From the NCBI GenBank assembly GCA_036381215.1, contig DASVDF010000004.1, forward strand, positions 13,704 through 77,703: a stretch of 64,000 bases of DNA, given 5' to 3'. Under the pieces are notes generated by a model, which saw only the letters and a program-made list of their open reading frames with translations, was not told where the DNA came from and ran no database searches. The translations under genes and the position numbers were made by a program. This stretch comes from IDS-8 sp036381215. GTDB taxonomy: Bacteria > Pseudomonadota > Gammaproteobacteria > Steroidobacterales > Woeseiaceae. Positions 1 through 8,855 of the stretch are shown here, in pieces (within the stretch, counting starts at the first letter, position 1; every line of letters starts with the position of its first letter).

Positions 1-1
1 A

Positions 2-1636
2 AGCATCCTGATCGATCCAGCGACGACGAGCTCGCACGATTTCCTCAACCCATACTGGCACCAGCTCGCGAAAGCACCGCCGCTCGTCTTGTGGGTGCAG
101 CACGACGGCGAGGCGGCGCGGGTGCCTGTTCCAGGCGAGCCCTACGATGGGGACCGTGCCTGGTTCTGGTCCGCTGACGGGCGCTATCTGTCGGTGACGT
201 TCATTGCCGGCGACGTTCCGGAATCGCAGATGCGGAGCGAGCGGACGAGCATCGGAGTGTTCGACGTCCGGACGGGCAAATTCCGCGTGATCGCGGAGTG
301 GGTTCCGCCCCGCGCCGGCGAGCCGGCAATCGGGTATCGCGGTGGCGAGTGGATTTCCGGCGAGCGTCGCCTGATGCTCCGGCGAGTGGCGGAAAGGGAT
401 CCCTGGGTCAGCGAGGACTTCCCGGACTGGGCGGTGGTGGACCCATCGGCGCCGCTACTCGCGGGGGACCCCACCTGGCGTCCTGTCGAGGTTTATCACC
501 CGGGCCTGGAATTCATGCCGCTGTCGGCCTCCGAAATTCTCCTCAGCAACACCGTGCGTGGCGTGCATTCACTCTTCGTCTTGACGCCGGAGGGTATCGC
601 AAAATCGGAAATAGTGGACGACCTGGACGGCAGCAGCTCGGATTTCAGCTTTGGCAACGACTATCGGGACGCGGCGTTCGTCAACGAGAGCTTGCGCCGC
701 CCGCCGGAGATCTACCTCAGTCGCAACGGTGAGGCGCCGCAACGGTTGACGGGCCTCAATACGGAGATCGCCGGGAAGCTCCGATATTCCCGAAAGGAAG
801 TTCGCTGGACGAGCACGGATGGCACGCGCGTGAGCGGCTGGCTTCTCGAGCCGGAAGGAACACGGCCCGCCGGCGGCTGGCCGATGATCACGCATGTGCA
901 CGGCGGCCCCGCCTTTCCGTTCCCGGATGCGTTCGCGGCTTACTTCGACTATTGGCCGTATCCGCTCGAGATCTACCCGGCGCACGGCATCGCGGTGTTC
1001 CTCCCCAACTATCGCGGCACGCACACGTATGGCAAGAGCATTGCCGCGAGCCAGGGGAGCGAGCCGATCGAGGACATCGTCAGCGGCGTGCGACACCTCG
1101 TCGTGGAAGGCATGGCCGATCGGTCCCGGCTCGGTATTTCCGGACACAGCCACGGGGCTTTCGTCGGCCCATTGGCCATGGTGCGCTCGGGAATCTTCGA
1201 GGCCAGCTCCTTCGCCGAGGGGGTGGCGAACAGCGTCGTGATGTACGAGCTCATGAGCGGCGATGCGAACCGGGAGATTCACGATCCGATCGTCGGTGCC
1301 AGCCTTTACGAAGATCCCGAGCGCTACCTGAAGGAATCCGCCGACCTGCAGATGGCCGGCATCGATACTGCCAGCCTGTTCGAAGCCGGCGCCTACGTGT
1401 CCGCCCTTTACATGCTGGGTTTCCCGAAGGCGGCGGAGCGCGCCGGCATGCCGTCGGAGTTCATCATATACCCACAAACCGGACACAACATCGTCGACCC
1501 CGCCCTGCAGCGCGAATCGGCTGAGCGCAACCTCGCGTGGTTCGACTTCTGGCTGAACGGCTGCGAGGCTTCGAATCCGACGCGCATCGAATGGTATCGC
1601 CGCTGGGAAGCGCTGAAGCGTCCTGAGGAGCCTTAG
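2..1636 (+). CDS. S9-family prolyl oligopeptidase-like peptidase, 5' partial
   Basis: The reading frame is open from the left window edge, so the true start lies outside; the first internal start-like codon is a TTG at 89, which is probably not the real start. The C-terminal half shows the alpha/beta-hydrolase part of S9 peptidases: an HVHGGP-type oxyanion segment, the nucleophile elbow GISGHSHGAF, and a late TGHNI histidine. The N-terminal half looks like the beta-propeller of this family. It probably cleaves oligopeptides as a serine peptidase. Whether it is exported cannot be judged without the N-terminus. It stands alone, 45 bases from a convergent L,D-transpeptidase. Confidence 0.85.
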   Translation, partial: SILIDPATTSSHDFLNPYWHQLAKAPPLVLWVQHDGEAARVPVPGEPYDGDRAWFWSADGRYLSVTFIAGDVPESQMRSERTSIGVFDVRTGKFRVIAEWVPPRAGEPAIGYRGGEWISGERRLMLRRVAERDPWVSEDFPDWAVVDPSAPLLAGDPTWRPVEVYHPGLEFMPLSASEILLSNTVRGVHSLFVLTPEGIAKSEIVDDLDGSSSDFSFGNDYRDAAFVNESLRRPPEIYLSRNGEAPQRLTGLNTEIAGKLRYSRKEVRWTSTDGTRVSGWLLEPEGTRPAGGWPMITHVHGGPAFPFPDAFAAYFDYWPYPLEIYPAHGIAVFLPNYRGTHTYGKSIAASQGSEPIEDIVSGVRHLVVEGMADRSRLGISGHSHGAFVGPLAMVRSGIFEASSFAEGVANSVVMYELMSGDANREIHDPIVGASLYEDPERYLKESADLQMAGIDTASLFEAGAYVSALYMLGFPKAAERAGMPSEFIIYPQTGHNIVDPALQRESAERNLAWFDFWLNGCEASNPTRIEWYRRWEALKRPEEP

Positions 1637-1681
1637 AGCCTCAGGGACGATCCAACGTCGCGCGGCGCAGCGCGCCACGGC

Positions 1682-2269
1682 TCACGGTTTGATCTCGATC
1701 GGCGTCCCGTCCGGAACGGCGCGCCAGATCTCCACCATCTGCCGGTTGCTGACGGCCACGCAGCCGTCCGTCCAGTCGCGCCGGTTGTAGAGCGAGCCCA
1801 GCCAGCCCTTCCCGTTCGGCAAGCCGTGGATCATGACGTTGCCGCCCGTCGGAACATCCGCTTCGCGCCCCGCCGCGCGATCCGCTGCATTCGGGTAGGA
1901 GATGTGGATCGAGCGATAGAACTGGCTGTCCTCGTTGCGGTAGTCGAGGGTGTAGAGGCCCTCGGGCGTGCGCGAGTCGCCCCGGAAGGTCTTGTGCCCG
2001 GTCGGATCCGCCCCGAGCGCGATGCGGTAGCTCGCCACGCGCTCGCCACCGTCGTAGAGCAGCAGCCGGCGCTCGGATTTCAGCACCACTACCCGGTCGA
2101 CCTGGCCGAGGTCGCGGGCGAACAGCGTCGGGAACGCCCCGTCGGCGAGGTACAGCAGCAGCACGAGGAGCACGAAGCTGCCGCCGACCGCCGCGGGCAG
2201 CCATGGATTGCGGCGTGCGCGTCTCCGTGACGGAGCGCTGCGTGGGTGGATGTCGGCGGTCGTGCTCAA
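1682..2269 (-). CDS. L,D-transpeptidase (YkuD domain) with N-terminal membrane anchor
   Basis: 195 aa. A basic N-terminus is followed by one hydrophobic segment (about residues 26-46), so the enzyme is probably anchored in the inner membrane facing the periplasm. The YkuD catalytic signature is complete: a histidine in IHGLPNG (about residue 148) and the nucleophilic cysteine in DWTDGCVAVSN (about residue 170). Family members form 3-3 peptidoglycan cross-links or attach proteins to peptidoglycan. The substrate cannot be told from sequence. The gene is monocistronic, convergent with the S9 peptidase and divergent from the purine cluster. Confidence 0.85.
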   Translation of the reverse strand: MSTTADIHPRSAPSRRRARRNPWLPAAVGGSFVLLVLLLYLADGAFPTLFARDLGQVDRVVVLKSERRLLLYDGGERVASYRIALGADPTGHKTFRGDSRTPEGLYTLDYRNEDSQFYRSIHISYPNAADRAAGREADVPTGGNVMIHGLPNGKGWLGSLYNRRDWTDGCVAVSNRQMVEIWRAVPDGTPIEIKP

Positions 2270-2429
2270 CGCGTCGGCCTTCCCGGGTTCCGGGCTTCCG
2301 GGGTTCCTGTGGCAGCTGGCGCGTATCTCCAGCTAACAGGCGGGATCGGACGCTGTCAAGTTCCGGGCGGCCTGCCGCGCCCGGGCGCATATGTTCACCC
2401 GACCGGCTCTGCGCTAAGGTTGCAGCGGC

Positions 2430-3362
2430 GTGAACGATACCTATCCGAGAAATCTGCACGGTTACGGCGAGTCGCCGCCCGCTGCCCGCTGGCCGGGCGG
2501 CGCTCGCATCGCCGTGCAGTTCGTCATCAACTACGAGGAGGGCGGGGAGAACTGCGTGCTCCACGGGGACGCGGCTTCCGAGGCCTTCCTGTCCGAGATC
2601 GTCGGTGCGCAGCCGTTCGCCGGCTGCCGCCACCTGAACATGGAGTCGCTTTACGAATACGGCTCGCGTGCAGGGTATTGGCGCCTGTATCGGCTGTTCC
2701 GCGAGTACGACCTGCCGCTCACGGTCTTTGCCGTCGCGATGGCCCTGGAACGCAACCCGGAGGTGATCGACTCGATGCAGTCGGCGGGCTGGGAGATCGC
2801 GAGCCACGGCTGGCGCTGGATCGACTACCAGTTCGTGGAGGAGGCCGTCGAGCGCGAGCACATGCAGCGCGCGATCGAGGTTCACGAGCGGCTGACCGGT
2901 GCGGCGCCGGAAGGGTTCTATCTCGGCCGCTGCAGTCCGAACACCCACCGGCTCGTCGCGGAGTACGGCGGGTTCACGTACCACGCCGACACCTATGCCG
3001 ACGACCTGCCGTACTGGGACCACACGCACGGCACGCCGCAGCTCATGGTTCCCTACACGCTGGACGTGAACGACATGCGCTTCGCGACGGCGCAGGGTTT
3101 CAACACCGGCCGCCAGTTCTGCGATTACCTCATCGACACTTTCGACGAGCTGTACCGCGAGGGCGCCGAGACCCCGAAGATGATGTCCGTCGGCCTGCAT
3201 TGTCGCCTGGCGGGTCACCCGGGGCGTACCGCGGGCCTGCGCGAGTTCCTGGAGCACGTCATCGAGCACGACGACGTGTGGGTCGCGCGCCGCATCGACA
3301 TCGCCCGCCACTGGCGCGAAACCCGCCCGCCCGATGCGGGATGTCATGATCCGGCCCTGTAG
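2430..3362 (+). CDS. puuE: Allantoinase of the polysaccharide-deacetylase type (PuuE)
   Basis: 310 aa, starting at a GTG. The protein has the PuuE/NodB-like fold signature: an N-terminal RNLHGYGE segment, FVINYEEGGENC, and the late FNTGRQFCDYLIDTFDELY region. PuuE hydrolyses allantoin to allantoate and is unrelated to the metal-dependent AllB amidohydrolase. It opens a same-strand purine-degradation run with uraD, alc, allA and guaD. Its stop codon is the TAG inside a REP repeat that begins at 3359, so the repeat abuts the coding sequence directly. Confidence 0.92.
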   Translation: MNDTYPRNLHGYGESPPAARWPGGARIAVQFVINYEEGGENCVLHGDAASEAFLSEIVGAQPFAGCRHLNMESLYEYGSRAGYWRLYRLFREYDLPLTVFAVAMALERNPEVIDSMQSAGWEIASHGWRWIDYQFVEEAVEREHMQRAIEVHERLTGAAPEGFYLGRCSPNTHRLVAEYGGFTYHADTYADDLPYWDHTHGTPQLMVPYTLDVNDMRFATAQGFNTGRQFCDYLIDTFDELYREGAETPKMMSVGLHCRLAGHPGRTAGLREFLEHVIEHDDVWVARRIDIARHWRETRPPDAGCHDPAL

Positions 3363-3383
3363 GAGCGCGCATCGCGCGCGACC
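3359..3383 (+). repeat. REP palindrome, single copy; supplies the puuE stop codon
   Basis: Near-perfect copy of the window's REP consensus (GTAGGAGCGCGCATCGCG followed by CGCGACC). It can fold as a short GCGCGC/GCGCGC hairpin. The TAG at 3360-3362 is the in-frame stop of puuE. No inverted partner is obvious before uraD. Confidence 0.9.
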
Positions 3384-3413
3384 AAACGCAACAGTGCGCG
3401 AGCAACAGAAGCA

Positions 3414-3935
3414 ATGGACAAGGCCACCTTCATCGCCCGCTACGGCGGCATCTACGAACATTCCCCGTGGGTTGCCGAGCAAGCCTGGAAGCCCGCCCGG
3501 GACGTGACCGACCCCGCCCGCCTCGCCGACATCCTGGCCGCCTGCGTCGACGCCGCCGACGAGGACACGAAGCTGGCGTTGATCCGTGCGCATCCCGACC
3601 TCGCCGATCGCGCGGCCATTGCCGGCGGGCTGACCGCCGCCTCATCCGCCGAGCAGGCGAGCGCCGGACTCGATCAGTGCACGGCGGAGGAATTCGAGCG
3701 TTTCCGGTTCCTCAACCGTAAGTACAAGGCGAAGTTCGGTTTCCCTTTCGTCATGGCCGTGCGCGGCAGGCACCGGCGCGATATTCTCGACGCTTTCGAG
3801 CAACGCCTCGGCAACGACAGGGACGCGGAGCTCGCGGCCGCGATCCGCGAGACTCACAGGATCGCTCGGCTGCGCCTCGAAGCCATCGCGGGAGCGCGCA
3901 TTGCGCGCGATTCGGAGCTGACGGATGGCCATTGA
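3414..3935 (+). CDS. uraD: OHCU decarboxylase (2-oxo-4-hydroxy-4-carboxy-5-ureidoimidazoline decarboxylase)
   Basis: 173 aa. The family signature is clear: FIARYGGIYEHSPWVAE near the start, LIRAHPDLADR (the HPDL motif), and a C-terminal helix with KFGFPFVMAVRG. UraD performs the last step from urate to S-allantoin, making the substrate of PuuE. The last 14 residues (from GARIARD on) are encoded by a mutated REP element, so the natural C-terminus was probably just before it. The coding sequence overlaps alc by 11 bases, suggesting translational coupling. No uricase or HIU hydrolase gene lies in the window. Confidence 0.93.
   Translation: MDKATFIARYGGIYEHSPWVAEQAWKPARDVTDPARLADILAACVDAADEDTKLALIRAHPDLADRAAIAGGLTAASSAEQASAGLDQCTAEEFERFRFLNRKYKAKFGFPFVMAVRGRHRRDILDAFEQRLGNDRDAELAAAIRETHRIARLRLEAIAGARIARDSELTDGH
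3888..3910 (+). repeat. REP remnant translated as the uraD C-terminus
   Basis: Matches the REP consensus except that the terminal GTAG has become GCGG and one internal C is T. Because the TAG is lost, the frame of uraD continues through it (AGARIARD). It is one of two sites where a real gene reads through the repeat. Confidence 0.8.
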
Positions 3936-4923
3936 CACGGAGAAACCGTTCGAAGAGTGGGTGCGCCTCGAGCAGCCGCGCCTCGGCACGCGCGTGGTCG
4001 CGGCGAGCGACGAGTTCTTCGGGGCGAAGGAGCGGCTGATCGACGCGCACGAGCCCGTGTTCATCCCCGGCCAGTACGACGACCACGGCAAGTGGATGGA
4101 CGGCTGGGAAACGCGCCGCCGGCGCACGCCGGGCCACGACTGGTGCGTGGTGAAGCTGGGGCTGCCCGGTATTGTGCACGGGCTCGACATCGACACCCGC
4201 CACTTCACCGGCAACTACCCGCCGCACGCCTCGATCGACGGCGCCGTGAGCGACCAGGATCTGCCGGCCGAGAACGAATGGCGTGAGCTGCACTCGCGCA
4301 TCGAGCTCGGGCCGAATGCGCACCATTACCTGCCGGTGCGCCAGGCGCCGGCGGTTACGCACGTGCGCCTCAACATCTTCCCGGACGGCGGCGTCGCACG
4401 CCTGCGCATCTACGGCGAGATTCGCCCGGACTGGCGCCGCTTCGCGGCCGACGAGGCGATCGATCTCTTCGCACTCGAGCATGGCGGCCGCGCGCTGCGC
4501 GCGAGCGACGAGCATTTCGGCAGCATGCATCACCTGAACCTGCCGGGGCGCGGCGTCAACATGGGCGACGGCTGGGAGACGGCTCGCCGCCGCGGGCCGG
4601 GGCACGACTGGGTGGTGCTGAAGCTCGGCCATCCGGGGATCCTCGAGCAGGTCGAGATCGACACGGCGCACTTCAAGGGCAACTACCCGGACCGCGCATC
4701 GCTGCAGGCGGCGCTGGTGACGAAGGGTGCGCACGATACGGACAGGGTCGTGCGCGAGAGCCACCGCTGGCCGCTGCTCCTCCCCGAGTCGAAGCTCGGC
4801 CCGGACGAGATCCACGTGTTCAGCGATCTCGAGAAGCCCGGCCCGGTATCCCACGTCCGCCTGTCGATCTACCCGGACGGCGGTGTCAGCCGCCTCCGCC
4901 TCTTCGGCAGACTGTCGAAATGA
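3925..4923 (+). CDS. alc: Allantoicase
   Basis: 332 aa, the expected length. Two tandem allantoicase repeats are visible: each has a KWMDGWETRRRR- or GDGWETARRR-type motif, then PGHDW, an LGxPGI segment and HFxGNYPxxAS (about residues 50-95 and 205-260). The enzyme hydrolyses allantoate to ureidoglycolate and urea. The start overlaps the 3' end of uraD, placing it in the same transcript as puuE and uraD. A complete REPIN begins 5 bases after its TGA stop. Confidence 0.95.
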   Translation: MAIDTEKPFEEWVRLEQPRLGTRVVAASDEFFGAKERLIDAHEPVFIPGQYDDHGKWMDGWETRRRRTPGHDWCVVKLGLPGIVHGLDIDTRHFTGNYPPHASIDGAVSDQDLPAENEWRELHSRIELGPNAHHYLPVRQAPAVTHVRLNIFPDGGVARLRIYGEIRPDWRRFAADEAIDLFALEHGGRALRASDEHFGSMHHLNLPGRGVNMGDGWETARRRGPGHDWVVLKLGHPGILEQVEIDTAHFKGNYPDRASLQAALVTKGAHDTDRVVRESHRWPLLLPESKLGPDEIHVFSDLEKPGPVSHVRLSIYPDGGVSRLRLFGRLSK

Positions 4924-4928
4924 GCCCC

Positions 4929-5015
4929 GTAGGAGCGCGCATCGCGCGCGAAGAACTCACCACGACAGGTCGAGGCACTCGCGATCGTCGGGTCACGCGC
5001 GATGCGCGCTCCTAC
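4929..5015 (+). repeat. REPIN (two inverted REPs) at the broken nuclease junction
   Basis: Left arm 4929-4951, right arm about 4991-5015 in inverted orientation, with a loop of about 40 bases. The truncated EEP-nuclease coding sequence resumes right after the right arm, so the element sits exactly at the break. Confidence 0.9.
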
Positions 5016-5549
5016 GGGTGCCTCCTGGGCCGGATCCTGGAGCGGACGGGACACCGGCTCGAGCCGCTGGACGACTGGCGCACGCTCGCGCACGCGAGAA
5101 TCGAAGTGCGCGGGCACGTCGTCGATATCTACGGGACGCGCCTGCACCACACGCCGGAAGGCGGCGGCATTCGCGCGCAGCAGGTCCGCGACCTGATGTC
5201 GCTCGTCGCGGCACGCGATGACGGTACGCCGTCGCTGCTCCTGGGCGACTGCAACGCGACGACCGACACGCCGGAGCTGCAGCCGATCCTCGAGCGCCGG
5301 TTCGACGTGCTCGACCGTGCCGACGAGGACGCTGCCGCAGGCACGACGCTGAACCCGCACTACTTCGAGCCGGAGCTGCAGCGCGTGGTCGATCACGTGT
5401 TCGCGGAACGCGCCCGCTTCGAGGCCGTCGAAGCCCGGCGCATCCTCGATCAGCCCGACGCCTCCGGCACCTGGCCTTCGGATCACTTCGGCATGTATGC
5501 GCGATTGCGCTTCATCGATGCAGCGGACGACGCCTTCGCGACGCCGTAG
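5016..5549 (+). pseudogene. N-terminally truncated endonuclease/exonuclease/phosphatase-family protein
   Basis: The readable part (about 175 aa) matches the C-terminal half of EEP-superfamily phosphodiesterases. It carries HVVDIYGTRLHHTP, LLLGDCNATTDTPEL (the GDxN motif) and the terminal TWPSDHFGMYARL (the SDH motif). The N-terminal half with the catalytic Asn and Glu motifs is missing; where it should be lies a REPIN. The frame stays open backwards through the REPIN to an ATG at 4920 that overlaps the alc stop, so a fusion peptide with a repeat-encoded head could be made. It is probably non-functional, and it interrupts the purine run between alc and allA. Confidence 0.75.
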
Positions 5550-5622
5550 CTCAACGCGATCGCCAGCGGCCGAGGCCATCGTCGCCGAAGCGAGATAGCA
5601 TAGCGCGACCAGGGAGAGGGAT

Positions 5623-6120
5623 ATGAGCGGGATCGAGCTTAAGTCTTTGCCGCTGACGCCGGAGCGGTTCGCGCCTTTCGGCGATGTGATCGCGGCGGGC
5701 AGGGCGGCGGAGCTGGCGATGAATGAAGCGCGTTTCGAGCGCTTCGACGACCTCGCGCGCGTGGACGTCTCCGGCGGCCGCCTCAACGTCAGCGTCGTGC
5801 GCTGCCGCACACCCACGGCGCTGCCGTACCGCTTCGACATGGTCGAGCGTCACCCGCTGGGAAGCCAGGCGTTCGTGCCGCTGAACGGGCAGCGCTTCGT
5901 CGTCGTCGTCGCGGAGCCGGGCGAGTCGGTGGAGATCGGGAATCTGCATGCGTTCGTGAGCAACGGCCGCCAGGGCATCAACTATCACCGGGGCACCTGG
6001 CACATGCCGCTGATCGCTCTGGAGGCGGGACAGGAGTTTCTCGTCATCGACCGTGCGGGCGAGGGCGCCAACTGCGACCAGGTGATCCTGGGCGAGCGCG
6101 TCACGCTGCTCGCCCCCTGA
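5623..6120 (+). CDS. allA: Ureidoglycolate lyase (AllA)
   Basis: 165 aa. Family motifs are present: LTPERFAPFGDVI at the N-terminus, the HPLGSQAFVPL metal/substrate region, and NYHRGTWHMPLI. AllA splits ureidoglycolate into glyoxylate and urea, completing allantoin degradation started by PuuE and Alc. An AGGGAGAGG ribosome binding site lies 5-6 bases before the ATG. guaD follows after two bases, so the two are probably co-translated. Confidence 0.94.
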   Translation: MSGIELKSLPLTPERFAPFGDVIAAGRAAELAMNEARFERFDDLARVDVSGGRLNVSVVRCRTPTALPYRFDMVERHPLGSQAFVPLNGQRFVVVVAEPGESVEIGNLHAFVSNGRQGINYHRGTWHMPLIALEAGQEFLVIDRAGEGANCDQVILGERVTLLAP

Positions 6121-6122
6121 GC

Positions 6123-7448
6123 ATGGCCGAGGTCACCGCACATCGCGCCGCGATCCTGCACTGCCTGCGCGATCCCTCCGATGATCGCGATCCGATCGCG
6201 GCCGGCAGCGTGGAGTACTTCGAGGACGGGCTGCTGGTTGTCGCCGACGGGTGCGTGGAGGAGGTCGGGCCCGCCGAGGATCTGCTCGAGCGCCTCCCAT
6301 CGAACGTGCGCGTCGTGGAGCACGGCGACAAGCTCATCATTCCCGGCCTGATCGACTGCCACGTCCACTACCCGCAGATCGACATCATCGCGTCCTACGG
6401 CGAGCGCCTGCTCGACTGGCTGGAGAAGTACGCGTATCCCGCGGAGCGCGCCTTTGCCGATCCCGCGCACGCGCGGGAAGTGGCCGGGTTCTTCGTGCAG
6501 GAGCTCCTGCGCAACGGCACGACCACGGCCTGCGTCTTCGCCACCGTGCATCCGCACTCTGTTGACGCGATCTTCGAGGCGGCCGCGAAACACGGCATGC
6601 GGCTGATCGCCGGCAAGGTGCTGATGGACCGCAACTGCCCGGAAGACCTGCGCGACACGCCGGCCGCGGGCTACGCAGACTCGCGCGCGCTCATCGAGAA
6701 ATGGCACGGCCGCGACCGGCTGCTGTACGCCGTCACGCCGCGGTTCGCGATCACGTCGAGCGAGGCGCAGCTGCGCAAGGCCGGCCGCCTGCTCCAGGAA
6801 TTCCCGGACGTCTACCTGCACACGCATCTCGCCGAGAACGAGGAGGAGATACAGCGGGTGGCGGAGCTCTTCCCCTGGAGCCGCAGCTACCTGCACGTGT
6901 ACGAGCATTGCGATCTCGTGCGGGAGCGCTCCGTGTTCGCGCACTGCATCCATATGCACGATCACGACCGGCAGCTGATGGCGCGCAAGGGGGCGGCCAT
7001 GGCCTTCTGCCCTTCGTCGAACCTGTTCCTCGGCAGCGGGTTGTTCGACCTTGTGTCGGCGAACCGCTGCGGTGTGCGTGTGGGGGTGGGGACAGATGTC
7101 GGCGGCGGCACGAGCCTGAGCCTGCTGCGGGCGCTGAGCGACGGCTACAAGGCACTGCAACTCGCCGGACAGTCCTTGTCCCCGTTCGAGGCTTTGTACC
7201 TCACGACGCTTGGGGCAGCGAAAGCGCTGTATCTCGACGACCGTATCGGGAGTTTCCGAAAAGGCAACGAGGCAGACTTCATCGTCCTGGATCCGTCAGC
7301 GACGGCGATCATGCGACGGCGCCGGAGCACCGCGTCGGGCGCAATGGAGCGACTCTTTGCGCAGCTCATGACCGGTGACGACCGCTCGATTGCAGAGGTG
7401 TACCTCGAGAACAGGCCGGTAGTGAACGGCGCACACTCGATAGCGTGA
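6123..7448 (+). CDS. guaD: Guanine deaminase
   Basis: 441 aa amidohydrolase. The guanine-deaminase hallmark PGLIDCHVHYPQ (metal-binding HxH, about residue 77) is followed by the YGERLLDWLEKYAYPAE segment typical of GuaD. Later metal or catalytic positions appear in THLAENEEE, HCIHM and GTDVGGG. It converts guanine to xanthine and ammonia, feeding urate formation. It lies immediately downstream of allA, consistent with a purine salvage/degradation operon. Xanthine dehydrogenase is not in the window. Confidence 0.95.
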   Translation: MAEVTAHRAAILHCLRDPSDDRDPIAAGSVEYFEDGLLVVADGCVEEVGPAEDLLERLPSNVRVVEHGDKLIIPGLIDCHVHYPQIDIIASYGERLLDWLEKYAYPAERAFADPAHAREVAGFFVQELLRNGTTTACVFATVHPHSVDAIFEAAAKHGMRLIAGKVLMDRNCPEDLRDTPAAGYADSRALIEKWHGRDRLLYAVTPRFAITSSEAQLRKAGRLLQEFPDVYLHTHLAENEEEIQRVAELFPWSRSYLHVYEHCDLVRERSVFAHCIHMHDHDRQLMARKGAAMAFCPSSNLFLGSGLFDLVSANRCGVRVGVGTDVGGGTSLSLLRALSDGYKALQLAGQSLSPFEALYLTTLGAAKALYLDDRIGSFRKGNEADFIVLDPSATAIMRRRRSTASGAMERLFAQLMTGDDRSIAEVYLENRPVVNGAHSIA

Positions 7449-7500
7449 CGGGGAAATTCCCGGTTCAATCGACGGTGTGCGGATTGCCCCGCCGGCGTGC

Positions 7501-8610
7501 TCAGCGATCGACCCGGGTCAGCTCCATCAGGCGCGTGCGTACCTCATGTGCCTTCCCGGATTCCTCGAGTTTTCTCCAGAGCTGCTCGATCGTGCGCGCG
7601 TCGACGTAACCGGGCACATCGGTCCCCCAGCCCTGGTCCGAGCGGAACCGGTCGACGGCTGCCATGGCGCTCTCGTCATAGATGTCCAGCATCGGCGCAT
7701 CGAGGGACAGCTCCCGCGAGTCGGTGTACAGGTAGCCGAGTGCATGCAGGATGACCTTGAGCTGTTTGACGTCATTCCCCTTGAACTGCCGGAGCTCCCT
7801 GTAGCCCAGCGTGCCGGAGATGGTGTCGTAGATCCGGCGCAGCTCGCCCACCGGCTCCGGATGCTCGCAGACGTTGATATCGACACCGATCCGGTCGGGG
7901 CGGCGCGTCATGCCCGGACGTGGATCGGCGACCAGCACGGCTGCCGACTGGGTTTCCCCGTGCCGGCCGTCTCCGCCGAGCGCCTGTCCGGCCGCGATCG
8001 CCTCGATGAGCCGGTCGGCAAGGTGGCGTGGCGTGCCCTCGCTTTTTTCGAACGCTTCTGCCACCGCGTCGACGACGTTCGTGCCAACGAGGGAGTTGCC
8101 CTGTACCGCATAGTTCTCGCCGGTCCGCATGGCGACCCAATCGCCCCGGGCCTCGGCGCCGTACTGCTCGGCACCGGTCCATTGCGCGGATCGCCCCTCG
8201 AGGTCGATCACTCCGACCTGGCGATGCTCGCGCTCCTCGTCGGCGGCCACGACGCGGTCCATTGCATCCTGCGGCGCCACGCCCTGTTCCAGCAGGTCGA
8301 GCAGGTCGTTGCCGTATTCCGGACGCGTCCTGCCCTGGGTTGCGACGGCACCGACGCCGGCGCGCACCCACGGCACGGCATTGCCTACGCAAGGGCGCCG
8401 GGTCGTCACTGCGACGCCGGATTCGCCGGTTCGTGGGTCGATGGCGACGATGGAGAACGTGTGAAACTCCAGGTCCGGGCCCCACGCGACCGGCTCCTGC
8501 GCCGAGGCCGGCGTCATCACCGCCAGCAGCAGCGGGAGCGCGGCGAGCAAGGTGGAGGAGAAAGCCAGATACTGGAAACGACGGGCGTTGATATCGGTAT
8601 GCACGGTCAT
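7501..8610 (-). CDS. Secreted DUF1028 (Ntn-hydrolase-like) protein
   Basis: 369 aa. A hydrophobic signal peptide (about residues 12-38, ending ASAQ) predicts export. Residues about 48-260 match DUF1028: HTFSIVAIDPRTGESGVAV, the VGNAVPWVRAGVGAVATQG block, and GLVGTN-like NSLVGTNVV. The C-terminal about 100 residues resemble the peptidoglycan-binding-like tail that often follows DUF1028 (LKVILHALGYLYTD). The biochemical role of DUF1028 is not established. It is convergent with guaD and monocistronic. Confidence 0.8.
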   Translation of the reverse strand: MTVHTDINARRFQYLAFSSTLLAALPLLLAVMTPASAQEPVAWGPDLEFHTFSIVAIDPRTGESGVAVTTRRPCVGNAVPWVRAGVGAVATQGRTRPEYGNDLLDLLEQGVAPQDAMDRVVAADEEREHRQVGVIDLEGRSAQWTGAEQYGAEARGDWVAMRTGENYAVQGNSLVGTNVVDAVAEAFEKSEGTPRHLADRLIEAIAAGQALGGDGRHGETQSAAVLVADPRPGMTRRPDRIGVDINVCEHPEPVGELRRIYDTISGTLGYRELRQFKGNDVKQLKVILHALGYLYTDSRELSLDAPMLDIYDESAMAAVDRFRSDQGWGTDVPGYVDARTIEQLWRKLEESGKAHEVRTRLMELTRVDR

Positions 8611-8855
8611 GGCTGTCGACGCATCAAGGAACGAGAGTTCCGCGACATACTACGGAACCGCATCCCGCGCCGGCAAAACCTGCGCTGTCGAGCAGCGCGA
8701 ACGTTACCGCCGTGATCGTTGCGTTGGTAATCGCCGCGGAGGATGTAGCAACGAACCACGGAGAAATCCACGGCTCCTGCCACGCTCGTTCCAACGGAAG
8801 GCGCCGAAAGTACGTCCAACCAATGGTGGTGCGGCACGCAAGAGCGGTGGATGTC

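Noticed and set aside
1641..3593. A 650-residue minus-strand frame across puuE
   Set aside because: It is the shadow of puuE and the L,D-transpeptidase in a GC-rich genome; it has no recognisable domain and mirrors real genes on the other strand.
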